Shown here one piece after another: positions 35,199 through 48,267 of a DNA stretch of 64,000 bases. The translations under genes were made by a program, and so were the position numbers. The notes beneath the pieces are model-generated. The model worked only from the letters and a program-made list of their open reading frames with translations. It had not been told where the DNA came from and did not search any database. Location: NCBI GenBank assembly GCA_900073065.1, contig FJOG01000001.1, positions 2,078,439-2,142,438 of the forward strand, written 5' to 3'. Source of the DNA: Phialocephala subalpina (Eukaryota > Ascomycota > Leotiomycetes > Helotiales > Mollisiaceae). Each line of letters opens with the position of its first letter. Position 1 is the first letter of the stretch.

Positions 35199-36244
35199 GT
35201 GTTGATTCGAAGTAGCAAAGTTCTCTTGTACTGTAGGCATTAGCGGGGAAGTATATAATGACAGAAATGATTACACCACCAACCAATTCTCGGCGGTTGC
35301 AACCTGCTTCTCGGGCCTATGTGCACATGAGAAAACCCTCACATTGCTGATGTTGCAATTGTGAGGATCTCTGTACCTTAGTATCCTTCTATAACTTAAA
35401 TGACTATCCCTGGCACAGAGACTTTGAGATATTGGTCCCTTGGGAGTAACATTTGGCAAAGCATGTTGCAAAGAACGACGAGCTCGTACAGTAGTACCCA
35501 CCTAAGAAGAGTGGCAGACTTGGACTTGCCATTGCAACAGGCTGACTGTTATTGAAAGGTGCTGACACCCGCTAAGTCGGCGACTAACTAGTAAGTAAAG
35601 CCTTAGGAGGGCACACCACTAAACTCCGCATTCTGTCAAATATTCACCTCTTCTTCGAACTCTGAAACCACAGCAGGAACCGAATTCGAGGATTTAATAG
35701 GTTGGTTCTGCAAAGTCAGTATGAGATTACGTCACCTTGGAATGCGAATCACAGAAGAAGGCATGTTTGTGGAAGAAGATTCTATACAGGGCAGACTTCT
35801 ATTGGTACATCTGTGCTCAGCACTGCATTGAAGGCCGCTGGTGAAAAGTGCAAGAGGAAGATGCTATGCTGCGAGACGGTGACCAGCCCCGTCGCAGTAG
35901 TATTACAACGAAGGTAAAGAAAGGTAAACCAGTCCCGCCTCCTCATCAAGATACACGCGCCACCATCCATTTTCCCCCATGATCCGTCATCACGCTAAAT
36001 CGGCACGAAAAGTGTGAAAAGGAAAAGTTGATACAGTGAAGAGAAAAAAGCATCGCAGTAAAACCAGGACTTTTTGCTTGCAAACCCCCTCCATCATGTC
36101 AACGTCTCAATTGGTCGCGAGACCCGAGTGTCCCTAAAGACCACCGCGTAAAAGGTAGCGGAAGGTCGATTATGAAGAGTGTATCCATATGTTTCGTGAG
36201 ACTTCGTAATCTTGCGCATTGTTCATCCATCCCATTCCAAGCCC
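35199..36244. other. Intergenic region between convergent genes
   Basis: About 1 kb between the stops of the MDR gene (+) and the zinc-finger gene (-). No gene is supported; it presumably includes both 3' UTRs. Confidence 0.4.
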
Positions 36245-38213
36245 TTACTCGGAAGAACGCTTGCGCTTCTTTCGTGATTGACCGTCATTGCCACTACTGC
36301 CAGCTGAAGAGAGCTCAGTGTCGCTGCCAGATGCATCAGCCGCAACACGGAAGAGAACATTGCCCAATTGTCGAACGTGTTCACCATCACTCGCTGACTC
36401 CAGGTGGTCGCTGGGCAGCTCACCATCTTCCAAGACACCCATGATAATGGCCCCACTTCCGTGAGTGCGAGCATGTTGGGAGAGGTTGTCACTGCGGGAG
36501 AACTTCTTGCCGCACTCATGGCACTCGAAAGGCTTGTCTTGGGTGTGGAGGGATCGGTAATGTCTCTTGAGATGTTCTTGGCGTCTGAATCTGCGGTTGC
36601 ACAGCTCACAGACGAAGGTCTTGGATGGATCCTCGGTCAAAGATTGCTTGCGACCCCGGCGGTTGACAGCTGGTTGATTGTTGCCGCCTGCATCAGAGCC
36701 ATTACCGACGTTGTTGCTGGCTGAGGGTGTCTCGGAGGAACCGGACTGGCTTGGTGCGTTCTCGGCCGATTGACCTTCGCCAGTTGGCTGGGGTGAAGCT
36801 CCGCTGGCGGCGTTCATTGGGACGGTGTACTTGCGAGATCTGACGAGGTTGTCGAACTCGGTGCTGTCTTCGTCACAGGAAGCCTTCTTGGACTTTTTGG
36901 TTCGCTTTTCCTTCTTGACGACGACTTCGGTCTCGGAGCCCGATGCTGGTGGAGATGGAAGGCAGGCGGTCGCAAATTGCTCTGAATCGTCGAACTCCTC
37001 GAAGTCTTCAAAGTCGTCTTCGCTGATGAATTGCTCGTGGTCCAACGACAAGAGGTCGGAGCCCGAGTTGGTTCGTTGTCTCTTGCTGCCGAAGAATTGA
37101 ACGTTATCGGTGGAAGGAAAGTTGACAAGGCCGTTAACAAAATCTTCTTCGGAGTCAAGATCGGAGAACTGATCGAATGTGGGTAGACCGTGGTGATGCG
37201 CAGGTGTGGAGAAATTGAACTTCGCCTGAGTCTCGGCAACTTTGTTAAAGGTCTCGCCCCCTAGCATGAACCGGTGTGCCTCGTCGTCTCCAGCGCACAG
37301 TGTGGGAAGCGTCGGGAATTCGGTGGGCACAGAAGTCTTGGTAGCTGGCGGATTGGGTGATTGACCAGCTCCAACGGTGAGATTGCGTGGGTCGCAGAAG
37401 TCGAAGTCTTGTTCTGAAATGACAGATCGTGGATAAGGGGAAGGGGAAGGAGAAAGTGAGGGACAAGATGTCGCAGAGAGGAGCTCGCTAGCGTTCCCGT
37501 TGCTCATAAGCGAGGTAGGTTGGATGAACACTACAAATTGCGCAGCGAGTCAGCGACCATCAATCCAAAACTATATCATAGGGTACCACAACTCTGGAAA
37601 TCTTGGTTTCGAAAACAGAATCCGTCAATTCACGACTCGACGTACCTGGTGTCATAGGAGGCGACCCGCAACGGGCCCATTCACCGCCGGCGAGGTTCTC
37701 GGTTTGAACCTCTCCTTGGCATCCGTCCTTCACGCCCTCGTATCCCTCGAATCCAAAGAACATCGTGTTCATTGGCGTTGGCAGAACATCGCAGCTGGAG
37801 GGGCTGTTGATACTGCTTCCTGATGCTGACAAAGGTGGTGTTGATGGGTAGTAATACATGTCGCCTTCACGAGAGTCGGATTCAAGCACCAACCTCGGGG
37901 CGTGCTCCTGGATCAAGATGGTAGGCTTTTGGTACATTGGGCGAGGTGATGCCATGGGAGTCATGTTCATTGGGAATCCATTGTTATACATCTGCACAGG
38001 CATCGGTGGTTGCGAGCATGCGGAGTTCGGTCTGGAGTAGATTGGAGTTGAAGGCATTGGCTGCATCTGCGGGTGGTACACTGGGACATGGATGTTGCTC
38101 GGTTGCTGCGAGAAATGGCCATGCTGGCGGTTGTCGGGCTTTGGGTCTGGGTTGTAGTAGAAGAAGGGTGACTGTTGGCCCATTACCTGGGCGTGGTGGT
38201 ATGAGTGGTCCAT
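36245..38213 (-). CDS. msn2: C2H2 zinc-finger transcription factor, Msn2/Msn4 (Seb1) type
   Basis: Two exons, 38213-37646 and 37530-36245, total 1854 nt and encode 617 residues. The 115-nt intron (GTACGT, TTTGTAG) joins PPMTP to [14 protein letters not shown]. The N-terminus, with [20 protein letters not shown], is characteristic of this family in filamentous fungi. Residues 190-480 form an acidic, disordered activation region with [16 protein letters not shown] and a Lys-rich stretch ([11 protein letters not shown]). Two tandem C2H2 fingers lie at about 495-546 ([12 protein letters not shown], then [12 protein letters not shown]), with linker TQDKPFE. A basic KKRKR lies near the end. Msn2/4-type factors bind CCCCT stress elements and drive general stress responses and, in pathogens, wall integrity and virulence. 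Upstream 5.6 kb is gene-poor, compatible with a long regulated leader. Confidence 0.92.
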
Positions 38214-41200
38214 GGCGAGTGCTTTGGATTTTAAACTCTTTTGGTCTGTCCAATGTCAGTTACATTTGTCGACTCAAGACTTCCTGCATTCTTTCTTCTT
38301 CTCCCAAACACGAGAACAAAGTGGTACGTACTGATTGATGTTCAACCTCGAATATACTTTTCCGTTCGTTTATTAGAGACGTTTGAAACGTTGTATACTG
38401 GTTTGTTGTACTCGGACCGAAAGGGCCGGGAAGACGGGAATGCTCGAGTGGATAGGAAATTGCTCGCAGAGAGTGACTGGACAACAGTTTGGAAGGCCAA
38501 AACTGTCTAATAGTTGTATGTTTGTTGTGTGTGATGGTACATAGGCTCGTCGAGTGGTGTTCAAAGCGATATTATCGACGTTTCGTGAGACCGAGCCGAA
38601 ATGCAGAACGACAGCGAGATGCTAAATGAAGGTACGGAAGAAGTTCGAGAAGGCTATCAGACACAAGCACAAGTCGAAGTTAATCCAAATGGTCGAGTAC
38701 AAAAGGGAAACCGAGGGCCGGTATAAGAAGAATGGATTGGTGCTGGATGGCAGACCTGAAGGACAGACAAACGAGTGTGTGGTGACGGGGACCCTGCAAA
38801 TAAAGTAAAGCTCAAAGATCAACGAGTGTGATAAAAGGCAAGATAGACAGGCCGGACGAAAATGGCTTAGGTCTCAGTTGGAAGGCATGGCGGACAAGGT
38901 CAACGGGGTGGGCCAGGAACAAGAAAGCAATGGTGGTGAGTCCGCGTCAAGGACCCTGTCCTGTCTGGGGCAGCCGGCAGCATGAGATGGGATGGGGTGG
39001 ATGGGGTGGATGGGATGGATGGGATGGATGGGATGCGTGTGAAGGCTGCACTGCACGAGTCTCCAATTTTTCTAAATCTAGTCGGCCCTTGGCTTGGGCC
39101 GGGATCCTGGCCCTTCGTGTTCGACGCTACGTCCCATCGAGAGGTGCTGGATGGATTTTCCGGGAGGGAACAGCAGTACGCAGTAGGCGACAGGCGAGGT
39201 TTCTGCCGGAGGATGGGGAGGATGGGATTGGGAGAGCGGGCCACAGTAGCCATAGTGGCCACAGTGGTGCCTGCAGCAGCACGCGGTGTGGGTTGGAGAG
39301 GCCTGGTTGGGTGGGATCGACCAGTGTCAAGACCACTCGCAGGGCCTGTCAGGCCTCTCACCACCACGCACCGTTCCACACCACCACCACCAGCAGCGCA
39401 AAGCGAGTCAAGTATCGACGAGCAGCACCGGCAAAAGCAGCGGGCCGCCTGTTTGGAACGCAACAGACTGTGCATGCATAAGCCCGCGCAAGCTAGTCGA
39501 GCATTAATTATCCATACGAATCGACGAGCCTATTACGAGGCACACACGACCGCGGTGTTCTGCGAACTCTTGAACACCCGCGTCACCGCGTTGCCTACAG
39601 CTGCAAATCCAATACGGGAGGGAATGCCCGCTAAGATTACTGTAGTGCTCAGAGTGATTGCGATGACGCTCCGTGGAGATCCCACCGATGTGTGCCTGAG
39701 AGGAGATTACGCCTTGGAACCAACGCAAAGGTAGAGCTGCTCCAGGCCAGACTCATATTCAGCAGAAACAAAACACCTCCAACAAAGATGAGCCTCGAGT
39801 GGCATCAATGTTCAATGATTCGCATCGCCTTCGAACATGTGAGCACATCATGCGCGGCAGCACTCTCGCTCGAGCCCATCGGTCCCTCCAGCACTCCTCC
39901 AATGGCGATCCGACGTTCTGATTCAACACAGCCTCGATCTCGGTGTTTCTAACGCGACTGGCATTGACGGGACCTCTTATTTACAGCTTCATGCGGTCCT
40001 GCGAGTCAAGACGCAGAGAGCACGCTCCATGCGGGCTCGCCGTCCTGAAATGCATGCACGCGAGGTGGTTCAGAGAAAGTGCGAGTCGTCGACACGATCA
40101 AGTTCTTGATCCCATTCGACGTGATGCTGCAAAGGAAAAAAGTGGTGAGCAACGCGAAACACGTTGGCAGCCACTGAAAACGCGAAGCACACCTCCCATA
40201 TGCAGATTGGACAAACACTCAGCGTGCACGGCAGCACGATACTAGTAGCTGAAGTCATTGGTCACCGCTGGAACATATCAAACTCCATTCTTTTCTTCCG
40301 AAGAGGTCGCCATCCCACTACGCTTGGTCCGCCAGCATAATTGCCCCTCTGTTCTGTGGTCATCGCGCATGACTTTGAAGGATCCGGCGGACTGGGCTAT
40401 CGATAACCATCCTGTCTTCAACCCTCCAAGTGTTTTCAGCTTCCATTTTAGACATCTTGCCCCGCCTTGCATTGGAGAGGATCAGCAGAGTGTGGGGTGG
40501 GGAAGACCCAGCTCAAAGTATGAAACACGAAACAACCATGATGCTTACGATCAGCCACAAGAACCAGATGGTGGGCGAGACACGCGTGGTATTCGTTTTC
40601 GCCAGACTGGACTGATCAATTATTACTGCGGATAATGTATCACAAAGCCCACGCAGATATGGCTGTCCCGTTGAGGGTTTCTTCTGCAGCCATGATATGT
40701 CATATTGTGCAGGTACAGAAGCGACCAGTTTCGGTTCCTGGAGGCTTCCTGCAGGAACAGAGAGTCAGATATCCCTTTTTGGACTACGTGGTTGGTCTGG
40801 TAAATGATCATACCAAAGAATTGACGCCCTCGTTATGATTATCGCCGCCGCTCTCCAAAACACTCACAACCAGAAAAGAGACCTCAAGAGCCTCGGTCCT
40901 TGAACAAACCTGCAAAGTCTTCTCTTCCCTCTCGACCGGACGAACTCCTTGCCTTCGAAGTCGTCATTCGTCACCAACTCCTAGCAGCCGTACATAGCCT
41001 AACAGCTGGTCCTCCGATCTTCCCACCTTTAGTCAACCAGTCTTTGAACCGTCGTTTGAGAAGATCTTAGACAACGGCAGCGAGATCTATAGCGCACCAC
41101 CGGGCTTCAACTTTTCTCCAAATCTGACGGTCAGAAAAGCCTCTAGCCGCTCATGATTACGAAGTATACCATCTCGTTATCGATAGGACGATACGATCCC

Positions 41201-43860
41201 GAGCAACGGGTTCCGCAATAGACGATCTGATGGCGGCTCGAGACCCAACAGGACCGTCGAGAATTGCACAAAAATTACCCTGAGAAATGCTGCATAAATA
41301 TTGGACGGAGCAATTCAGCGACTCGCCCAATTGTGACGGCATACCACACAGTATAATTATTATCACATGCTGGGCTTAGGCGCGCTCGTACCACAAGACT
41401 GCTCTGTTGCACACTTGACTGTGCCACGAGAGGCCTGCTGTCGCTGGGAAATTGCATAAGACAATGCATTGGCTAATGCAGAGTTGTGCCCGCAGTGCAA
41501 CCTAAAGATAGGTCGAGTGCTTTTGTTTTTGGAAGACTAGACACTCGCTGCTTTTCGCTGCTGTCTCTAAGCGTGGCTGCCGGCGGGCAGCCGACGCTTC
41601 ACGGTGGGGGCGAGGGTTTGCATTAGGATATGGATTCGTCGACGCGACCTTGCATATCGTTGCGTCGGCTCCTCGTGCACTATTCTTCGCCTGCCTCAAA
41701 CCCTCGTCGTTCGTTTTGCGAAAACGACGCCTTCGGTGGACTTCCAGAAGCAGCCTGGGTTCAGTCTGGGACGCTTGCCGGGGATCGCCAGGGATGCGAC
41801 TCAAGGGTCTGGCTGTCTGGGATTAAGGCCTCTTGAAGTCAAGACCAAATGGATGCAGTCCACTAAAGCTCAGGGTGGCAGTGGAGAGCCTTCCGGCGCT
41901 GACCGGCTTCTCAACCACGCCCTCAGCATGCATCCACTTCACCAATCGGGGACGCCTCGTGCCGTTTTTCTGAGCCCTGCCAATCAGTATCGACCTCTGT
42001 TGGGTGAGATTCCAGGCATCGCAACACATCTACTGCAGGTACGATGCAGGTACAAAAACGCTTTCGAGGAACAGTTTGGGCTCGCTGCATATGCACGCTG
42101 GACTACCAAGGAGACGACAAGCACAGAGGACACCCTTCTGTGTTTTGATGGCTAACTCTACGTTTCAAGAAGACAGCCAGCCGAGTGGCAAACCAACAAG
42201 CCTTCATGATCTTCGCACAGTCTTCTGTCATCTGAAGCCTGATTCGCTTCTTCCCGCGTCCTATCGATTGCTGGAGCCACCATCCACGGGACGGAATTCC
42301 TACGGAGACCATGGGTTTGCTCGAATTTGGCAAAGTCCAATCATGAGATTCCAGGCCATTCCCTACACTCCACCCGCGGGTGCCGGGTCCCTTCCCAAGA
42401 TCACGTCGGCCAACGGGACCTGGTAGCCAATGTCAAAATCACACGGTCTTCTCCAAGGAACGCTTCTTGTAGAGTTTGACCTTATCGTTCCTTCCAGTAG
42501 TATCAGCGAGTGACTGGACGCTGTAGAGGAAGCTGAAGTTTTCAGTTGATAAGAGAGCTGGAAGTCTTGGACGCATCCCGAGAGGCTGGTCATCCTCAGA
42601 TTTGGGAGAAACGTGCTGGAATGGCTTCAAGCAATCCCTGTGTCATGGAAAAGCTGTGGGCTGTTCACACGTGCAAAGATCCTCTTTTGGTCTTTTCAAA
42701 TCTCATCCAACCCAAGCCTTTTTTGTATCATGACACCATTCGCGGGCCGCGAATCTCTTCCGCTGCTGGTGGGTGAACCAAAAACCATCGATACCTAAGT
42801 TGATTGAGTACCCAGCTAGGCTCTTTTTGGCCTTGTCCGTCCTTCGACCATGAGTAAATTCACCGATGGCCGAAAGCAATTCAACCCCGGATTCTTCTCT
42901 GGACGTTCGGTTTTGTCTGGTAAATTTGGCACAAGGGTCCAGATCATTGGCTGCCGGCAAACCGACTTGCATGAGGGAGCAGAAGTGGATGTTTGGATTT
43001 GTTCGGGTGCAGTTAGATGCAACTATGCGGCGTTTCTAACGGTTTCTCGGGCTCACTCGAAAACGTTCGAGTTTCGTTCTGAAAATCGAACGTCTGAAGG
43101 TTGCCACACCTCAGAACACGGACGTGCTTTCATACAGAAGATCGCTCGCTGTTTGACCACGAGTATTATCACTCTGATTGCGATCGACTGCGGTTGAGCT
43201 GTTAAAAGCGGAGTAGTCGCTGAATATGAGAACATTCAGCATCTTGAAGATCTCTCCACTCCCGAGTAGTAATAAAATTGTCGATCAGGGATCTTAGCAC
43301 ACGTTGCGTCCTCGGCACATTCGAGTCAATTCTTGGGACGAAATACTCCGGAATCCATCCCGCGAACCTTGTGTGACAAATCCCCTGTCCTTGAGCACTG
43401 AAATCCGCTTGCGGTTCTCCTACTTGAAATGGCTTCTTTCGCCGGTGCTAGCGAAATCAGAGCCCTGATGATGGGCCTTCGAGAACGTTTCACACCACGA
43501 AAGAAGAAGGCAAATTGGTGGTCTTTCTGGGTCTCCTCATCTTGGCCGACAGCGGCAAGGTCCGCAAGCTATGATAAGGAATTGCGTGGGGACGATGTTT
43601 CGATTGTGCTATCAAACCGTAATTATCATTTTTGCATGAACGTGTCGTCTATTTATACGAGTAACGTGATTCATGCATTTGAAATTGTTTATGCACTTTA
43701 TTCACTCCAAGCTCCCCACAATTATGGTAACGATGAGGCTGAGCCACGCTCTGCTTGCGTCTGATTGATGGTTGAAACTTAATATATTACATTATGGCTC
43801 AGCTGAATTGTCCTTGTAATCATACGAAGTCTTCTTCCCATGTACGCAAGTGGGAGGACC
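38214..43860. other. Gene-poor region of 5.6 kb
   Basis: No supported gene lies between the Msn2/4-type factor and the decayed receptor gene. A G-rich tandem repeat is at 38986-39035. Open frames, including those at 38828-39734 and 41604-42155, overlap each other on both strands, have no motifs and show no splice continuity. The first 0.5-1 kb probably carries the leader and promoter of the transcription factor gene. Confidence 0.45.
38986..39035 (+). repeat. G-rich GGATGGGAT tandem repeat
   Basis: About five degenerate copies of a 9-10 bp unit built from TGGGATGGA and TGGGGTGGA. The strand asymmetry is strong, with many GGG runs, so a quadruplex-type structure is conceivable. Confidence 0.85.
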
Positions 43861-45233
43861 TCAGGTGGCAAAGACATGAAACGCCATGTCATTCTGTGCT
43901 GTCGAGCATAACATGTGGTCGTCAGCGTGAACATAATCAAAAGCTTGAAGAAGCCCTCTCGTGTATGTTAGGGCTGCCACGATGACCATCAAGTGGAAGA
44001 TCTGGTGGCTGGCACCATAGTTGTCAAATGTTCGCCTTCGCCATCTCTCTGGAATCTATACTTCGTCAGCGAAAGGGGTTGTCTTCTTGATGTTCATGCG
44101 TTTTGAGCTTTGCAGACCTTCAGAGTGTATGCTGTAGCACCGAGGATGTCCACTACCAGTGTAATGAGTACCCAAGTTACTCCCATTTGTTGATTTTGCA
44201 CATGCCATCCGTACGTCAATGTTCCATGGGCCACGGGAATCATCGTAAAAATCGCAAGGCTACCAAATGTTCCAGCTCGTATTAAAGAAACGTACGATCC
44301 ACGAAAGTGTGGTTGAAAGGTTGATATCGAGCAAATTACTGCCAACACAGAAAGCTATTCTGTGTCAGCCTTGCGAGATCAACGAGATGTAAAAATCAAA
44401 CCAGAGTCCAATAAGCATTGCGCAACTGTGTATCGCAATAAAACCCATAGTAGAGCAATGGGATTGTGGCACTCCACATCAGCAGAATCACGCCTTGAAA
44501 ATCAAGTTGCGCCCCAAACTTCTCCACGTTCTTGCTGTGGCTTAGCAGGGTGTGATATCTGCAGACGATTAGTATCTATACTGGAACATGGAAGACATCT
44601 CGAACGTTGCGGACAAACAAAAGCATATTCCTACGCCCATAAAGTATGTCAGGAAAACGGCAATGTCTGCCGTGGTAGCAATGGCATAACGCGGAGGGAT
44701 CTCCTTCCTGTAGAAATGAACAGGAAGAAGTAAGAAGATAGCTGCTCCAATGAGATGGGAGTAAATGTTGACTGCAAAAATGATTAGAAGAAGGACCAAG
44801 GCTATTGGGGTATCGTCAACGTTCCAGACTCATTGTGAATATATCTCAGGCTAGAAAAGCAATCATAAAGAGATCCGCAAGCCGATCTAGAGGTTCTCAG
44901 TTTACGATATCCGAGACACAGTACCACGGCAGAAAAATAGGACCTTACCGGTACCCAGTCTCGATGAGATGGTTGTCGTCCCTATAAGCCACATCACCTG
45001 ACCGTCCCAATACCTACCGAAATCCAACTCACTGCTGCCAGTTCTCTGCCACAAACAGATCAGCCTTCAAACGCCACAAAAACAACAAATTGCGAAATCG
45101 GCTCACCCAATTCATCCCACGATTTCAGAGCCACCCGTTGATAAACCCCGCTCTGCTTCTTCCCCAACCCCATCCATGTGTGTTCCTTCTTCTCGGAACC
45201 TGTGGCTGGCTCACTGCTTTTTCGGCGTATCAT
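43861..45233 (-). pseudogene. Adiponectin-receptor / Izh-like (hemolysin III family) membrane protein gene, apparently decaying
   Basis: Seven minus-strand pieces follow the family in order: 45233-45107 (MIRRKSSEP to KSWDEL), 44997-44949 (AYRDDNHLIETGY), 44886-44825 (YIHNES), 44771-44602 (VNIYSHLIGAAIFLLLP, CFCLSATF), 44558-44402 (YHTLLSHSKNVEKFGAQLDF), 44354-44118 (STFQPHFRG, YGWHVQNQQMG) and 44055-43861 (IPERWRRRTFDNYGASHQIF, then HLM). The metal-binding residues of the family, S/H in SATF..YH and H/H in SHQIFH, are recognisable. Three of six junctions are faulty. At 44824 the intron starts GA although the CTAAT branch, CAG end and phase fit. At 44601 there is again no GT donor, despite a TACTAAT branch. 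At 44401-44355 the phases differ by one base. Izh/PAQR proteins are seven-helix ceramidase-like receptors for zinc, sterol and lipid homeostasis. Unrecognised alternative splicing is possible but unlikely for all three. Confidence 0.7.
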
Positions 45234-46843
45234 TACGATAGCAGATCCTACCAGGTACCGAGTCTCTCCCGCGGAGGTGATTTCCAAGACACCACGGAAA
45301 CAGCAATTTTCTAGAAGCAACAACGGCAAGACAAACGTTATCTCCACGTCTCTGAATATTTTCGAATCATGAACGAGAAACGGACATGTGCTCTTGCAGA
45401 CATCATTTTCCTGCAAGAGAACGGCGGTGAGGAAAAAATTCCTCACACACACTGTTACAGAATGTTCTCAAAACGCTTTGGCTCTCCGTTTCCAATTTTT
45501 CTGCGATGCATCACTTCTCATCACAATTTTTGTGCACAGTGCACAACTGCATGCATATTTTAGTACACATCAACCCTGCAGTAACACTGCACTGCACGAC
45601 GCAGGAGAAAATAATTCTGTACTTTATCCCCGCTTCTTGCCTCCGCTCTGTCTTAAAATGTTGCAAATATTCCTATCTCTCACACTATCTATCGATAATT
45701 CTTTCGTCCGCTCGTGCGTTTTTCGGTGTGTGTTTCAACCTGTCTTTTCTTCCTCGCTGCTTTTTCGACCTCTTTTCCAACATGCTCGCATTCTGGCTAA
45801 GAAGCATTTTTGGACACTCGGTCCTAAATGACCACACCCTCTTCGAGGTGAGGATTATCTGGCCACTTTACACGGACACACACCACTACATCTAGATTCT
45901 CGATATAGTAGCTCGATATCATCCAACTTCCACACGGGAGCTTGACTCCACCAATCATTGCTAGAAATACCTGAGTGGGGTATCTATGATATCAAGACAT
46001 GACTCTCGGTCAGTATGGCGAATGGAGACAGGAGCTTGAATGTTCCTTTTTACCAGTCTGGATCTTGCTGAGGGAGACATTGATAGCAAATTCATGTACC
46101 TCAAAATATGCATGTTAGAAGAGTACCCCACATCAGCATTCTTCCGGAATCTCTCCAGAAAAAGAATCCAGAAGCTGCTGACTTTGGGCAGCGTTCGGAT
46201 CATGGAATGAAAGCAAATATCTAGCCCCAATGACAACATCAAGTCACAATCATTGCTTCATGTGGCACATGGACATTTGGAGCATCTTAATGTTGGATTT
46301 GGAGATCACAATCATGGTCACGGGCTTTACGTACTATATGAGGCACGTCGATGTTGTACTTGGAGAACATCAGTAAGTTTCTCTCCAATGTTCCACAGCA
46401 TTCAAGATATTCTACGAAACAAATGTTGAACTAGAGTAAACATTCAAATATTGAAACCATCCCGTTTGATTGAGTGTGGTTAGTTCCGAAGCATGTTACT
46501 CGAAAGAGGGATCAGTCTCTTCCTCTTGAGACGGCATCTCTGCAAGCAAAGAATCATGTGTGCTCTCAGCTGTCATGCAACTCCATTCTTGCTTTCTAGT
46601 TTCAGCTTCTTGCAATTCCTGTCCCCTTCCCACCGTGTATTGGGTCTTGTTTGTCCTTCATCAATACCATCCAAGTGCAACCGCATCAGAGAGCCGCTCT
46701 AGCATATTCCCCTAGTACTATTCATCCTTGGCCTCAATCTGTCCTAGGCTCTAGCATCTTGCTAAACTCAATGAGCTATTCCTGACACTCTCCGCCACAA
46801 CGAATCTCCTCACATGTTCTATCTGCCAAGTCTTTGGCCGCAG
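45234..46843. other. Gene-free stretch between two decayed genes
   Basis: About 1.6 kb. A minus-strand frame of 93 codons at 45961-46242 has no motif. I see no other structure. Confidence 0.4.
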
Positions 46844-48267
46844 TCACATCAACAGAGTTGTTCGACATGGGGGAAGTACAAAATGAGTCGCGAGCTCCCC
46901 GGGGGATCGTAGTTGGACTTGCTTTTGAAATGTGGGCACTCTTGATACTCGAGCTGAGGATGGCAGCTTCGATGACATCGAGTGAGGAGAATTTGTGAGC
47001 CAATGGATGATAAACACCACCTACGTCACTGTTCGCATTCGTTAGCTCTAGCTTGAATGACCCCGATTGTGCGGGACGTAGAAGAACTCATCCGGCGGGC
47101 ATACTACGTACCGTCCAGTGTACAGATCGTGAGGAAGAACCAAGCCTCTTCTCGTCCTTCGAAGTATATCAGAAGAGAAAGTTGGCGATAGTGGAAGGCA
47201 GTAGCACGAAGCAACCCCACACCGCTTTTTGAATCACTTTCAGGCGGGCCTTTTGGGGTATTCCCACAGAATGCTGGTCCGGATCTGTGGCAATAGCGCA
47301 ATTGAAGAATATCAACTTCTTGCGTGTGCCTCGGATAGCGAGCGTGATGACGTCGAACGATATCCCTTAACCATGTAAGGCCTGCAGCACTTGAGGAACA
47401 CTGCTGTTAGGAAGATGTAGATGGACTTATCCCAAAGCAACATTGCGATGACGATTGGCCTTGTGAGTCCAATATGGCATATTCTGTTTTCCTCATCGTA
47501 GTCTGCGATGTTGCAGACAAAGGTTGTACTTCCAAGAGCACTGAAGACCACAATAACCAGCACCAATCCGGACAAGTAGATCCAGTCTTTCATCCTAGGC
47601 CGGAGGTTCTTGTTGACGCTGAATGTGCGCTCGACAAGGAAGAGATAGAGACAAGCTTTTTGTCCCAAGTAAAAGACCATGGCGAGGAAGATTGCTGCTC
47701 GGCAAGAACTCGGGGTATAAATCGTATGTCCAAAGTACAACAAACAAGCGGAGACGCAAAAGGAATATTCAAAGAAGTAGATTATTATGGCGAGAATATG
47801 CGACACAGCCAGGTGGAGCAAGGAATGGGTCTCCCTGATAGAATTCAGACGTATTGATGGCTATTCCATTGTCAGCATGCGCTCTCAAAATTGTACCACG
47901 GTCTTCGTTTGTATCTTTTGTGCCTTCTTGACAAGCACTGCGCAAGAAGATAAATTATCCCGGATTGTGCTTCAAGGAGAGGGTGGGAACGAACTTCCGT
48001 CAGTCGACCTTGTTCGCGCCCAAGGCTCTGATCTGAGGACCGACATTGGCCCGACTGATTTGCAAAAGAAAACAACATACCGAGACAAGCATTCGAGACA
48101 GTGACCCCAATGAGTGCAGCACACACGTAAATAACATGTCCGGGTTTGAAGCCATCGAAGAATTGCATCGAAGGGTCCACCAATGTGCCATTCGAGTCCG
48201 AGAATCTGCCAAGATGCAGTGGATTAGGAGAGGAGGATGAAGGCGTGGCGGAGATTCTAGGGACCAT
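46844..48267 (-). pseudogene. Fungal GPCR-like seven-helix membrane protein gene with multiple disabling changes
   Basis: An ATG at 48267 opens a 5' exon (MVPRISATP..) leading to a first helix, HVIYVCAALIGVTVSNACL, with a GTATGT donor at about 48081. A long frame from about 47863 to 47313 gives five helices (LLHLAVSHILAIIIYFFEYS, then YLGQKACLYLFLVERTFSV, then IYLSGLVLVIVVFSALGSTT) in the pattern of an ascomycete GPCR-like family. The downstream part is broken. The frame ends early at 47312, and homologous-looking sequence goes on in another frame (KAVWGCFVLLPSTIANFLF). It shifts again at about 47165-47175 to YFEGREEAWFFLTICTLD. After an intron the conserved ending reads VT, then TAG at 47023-47021, then VVFIIHWLT, where a Trp codon (TGG) is expected. 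Two frameshifts and a nonsense codon make loss of function likely. Ligand and role are unknown. Confidence 0.6.

Noticed and set aside
38828..39734. Plus-strand frames of 217 and 250 codons
   Set aside because: Generated by the G-rich repeat and stop-poor GC-rich sequence; no motifs.
41604..42155. 183-codon plus-strand frame
   Set aside because: No family features, and overlapping open frames on both strands suggest chance.
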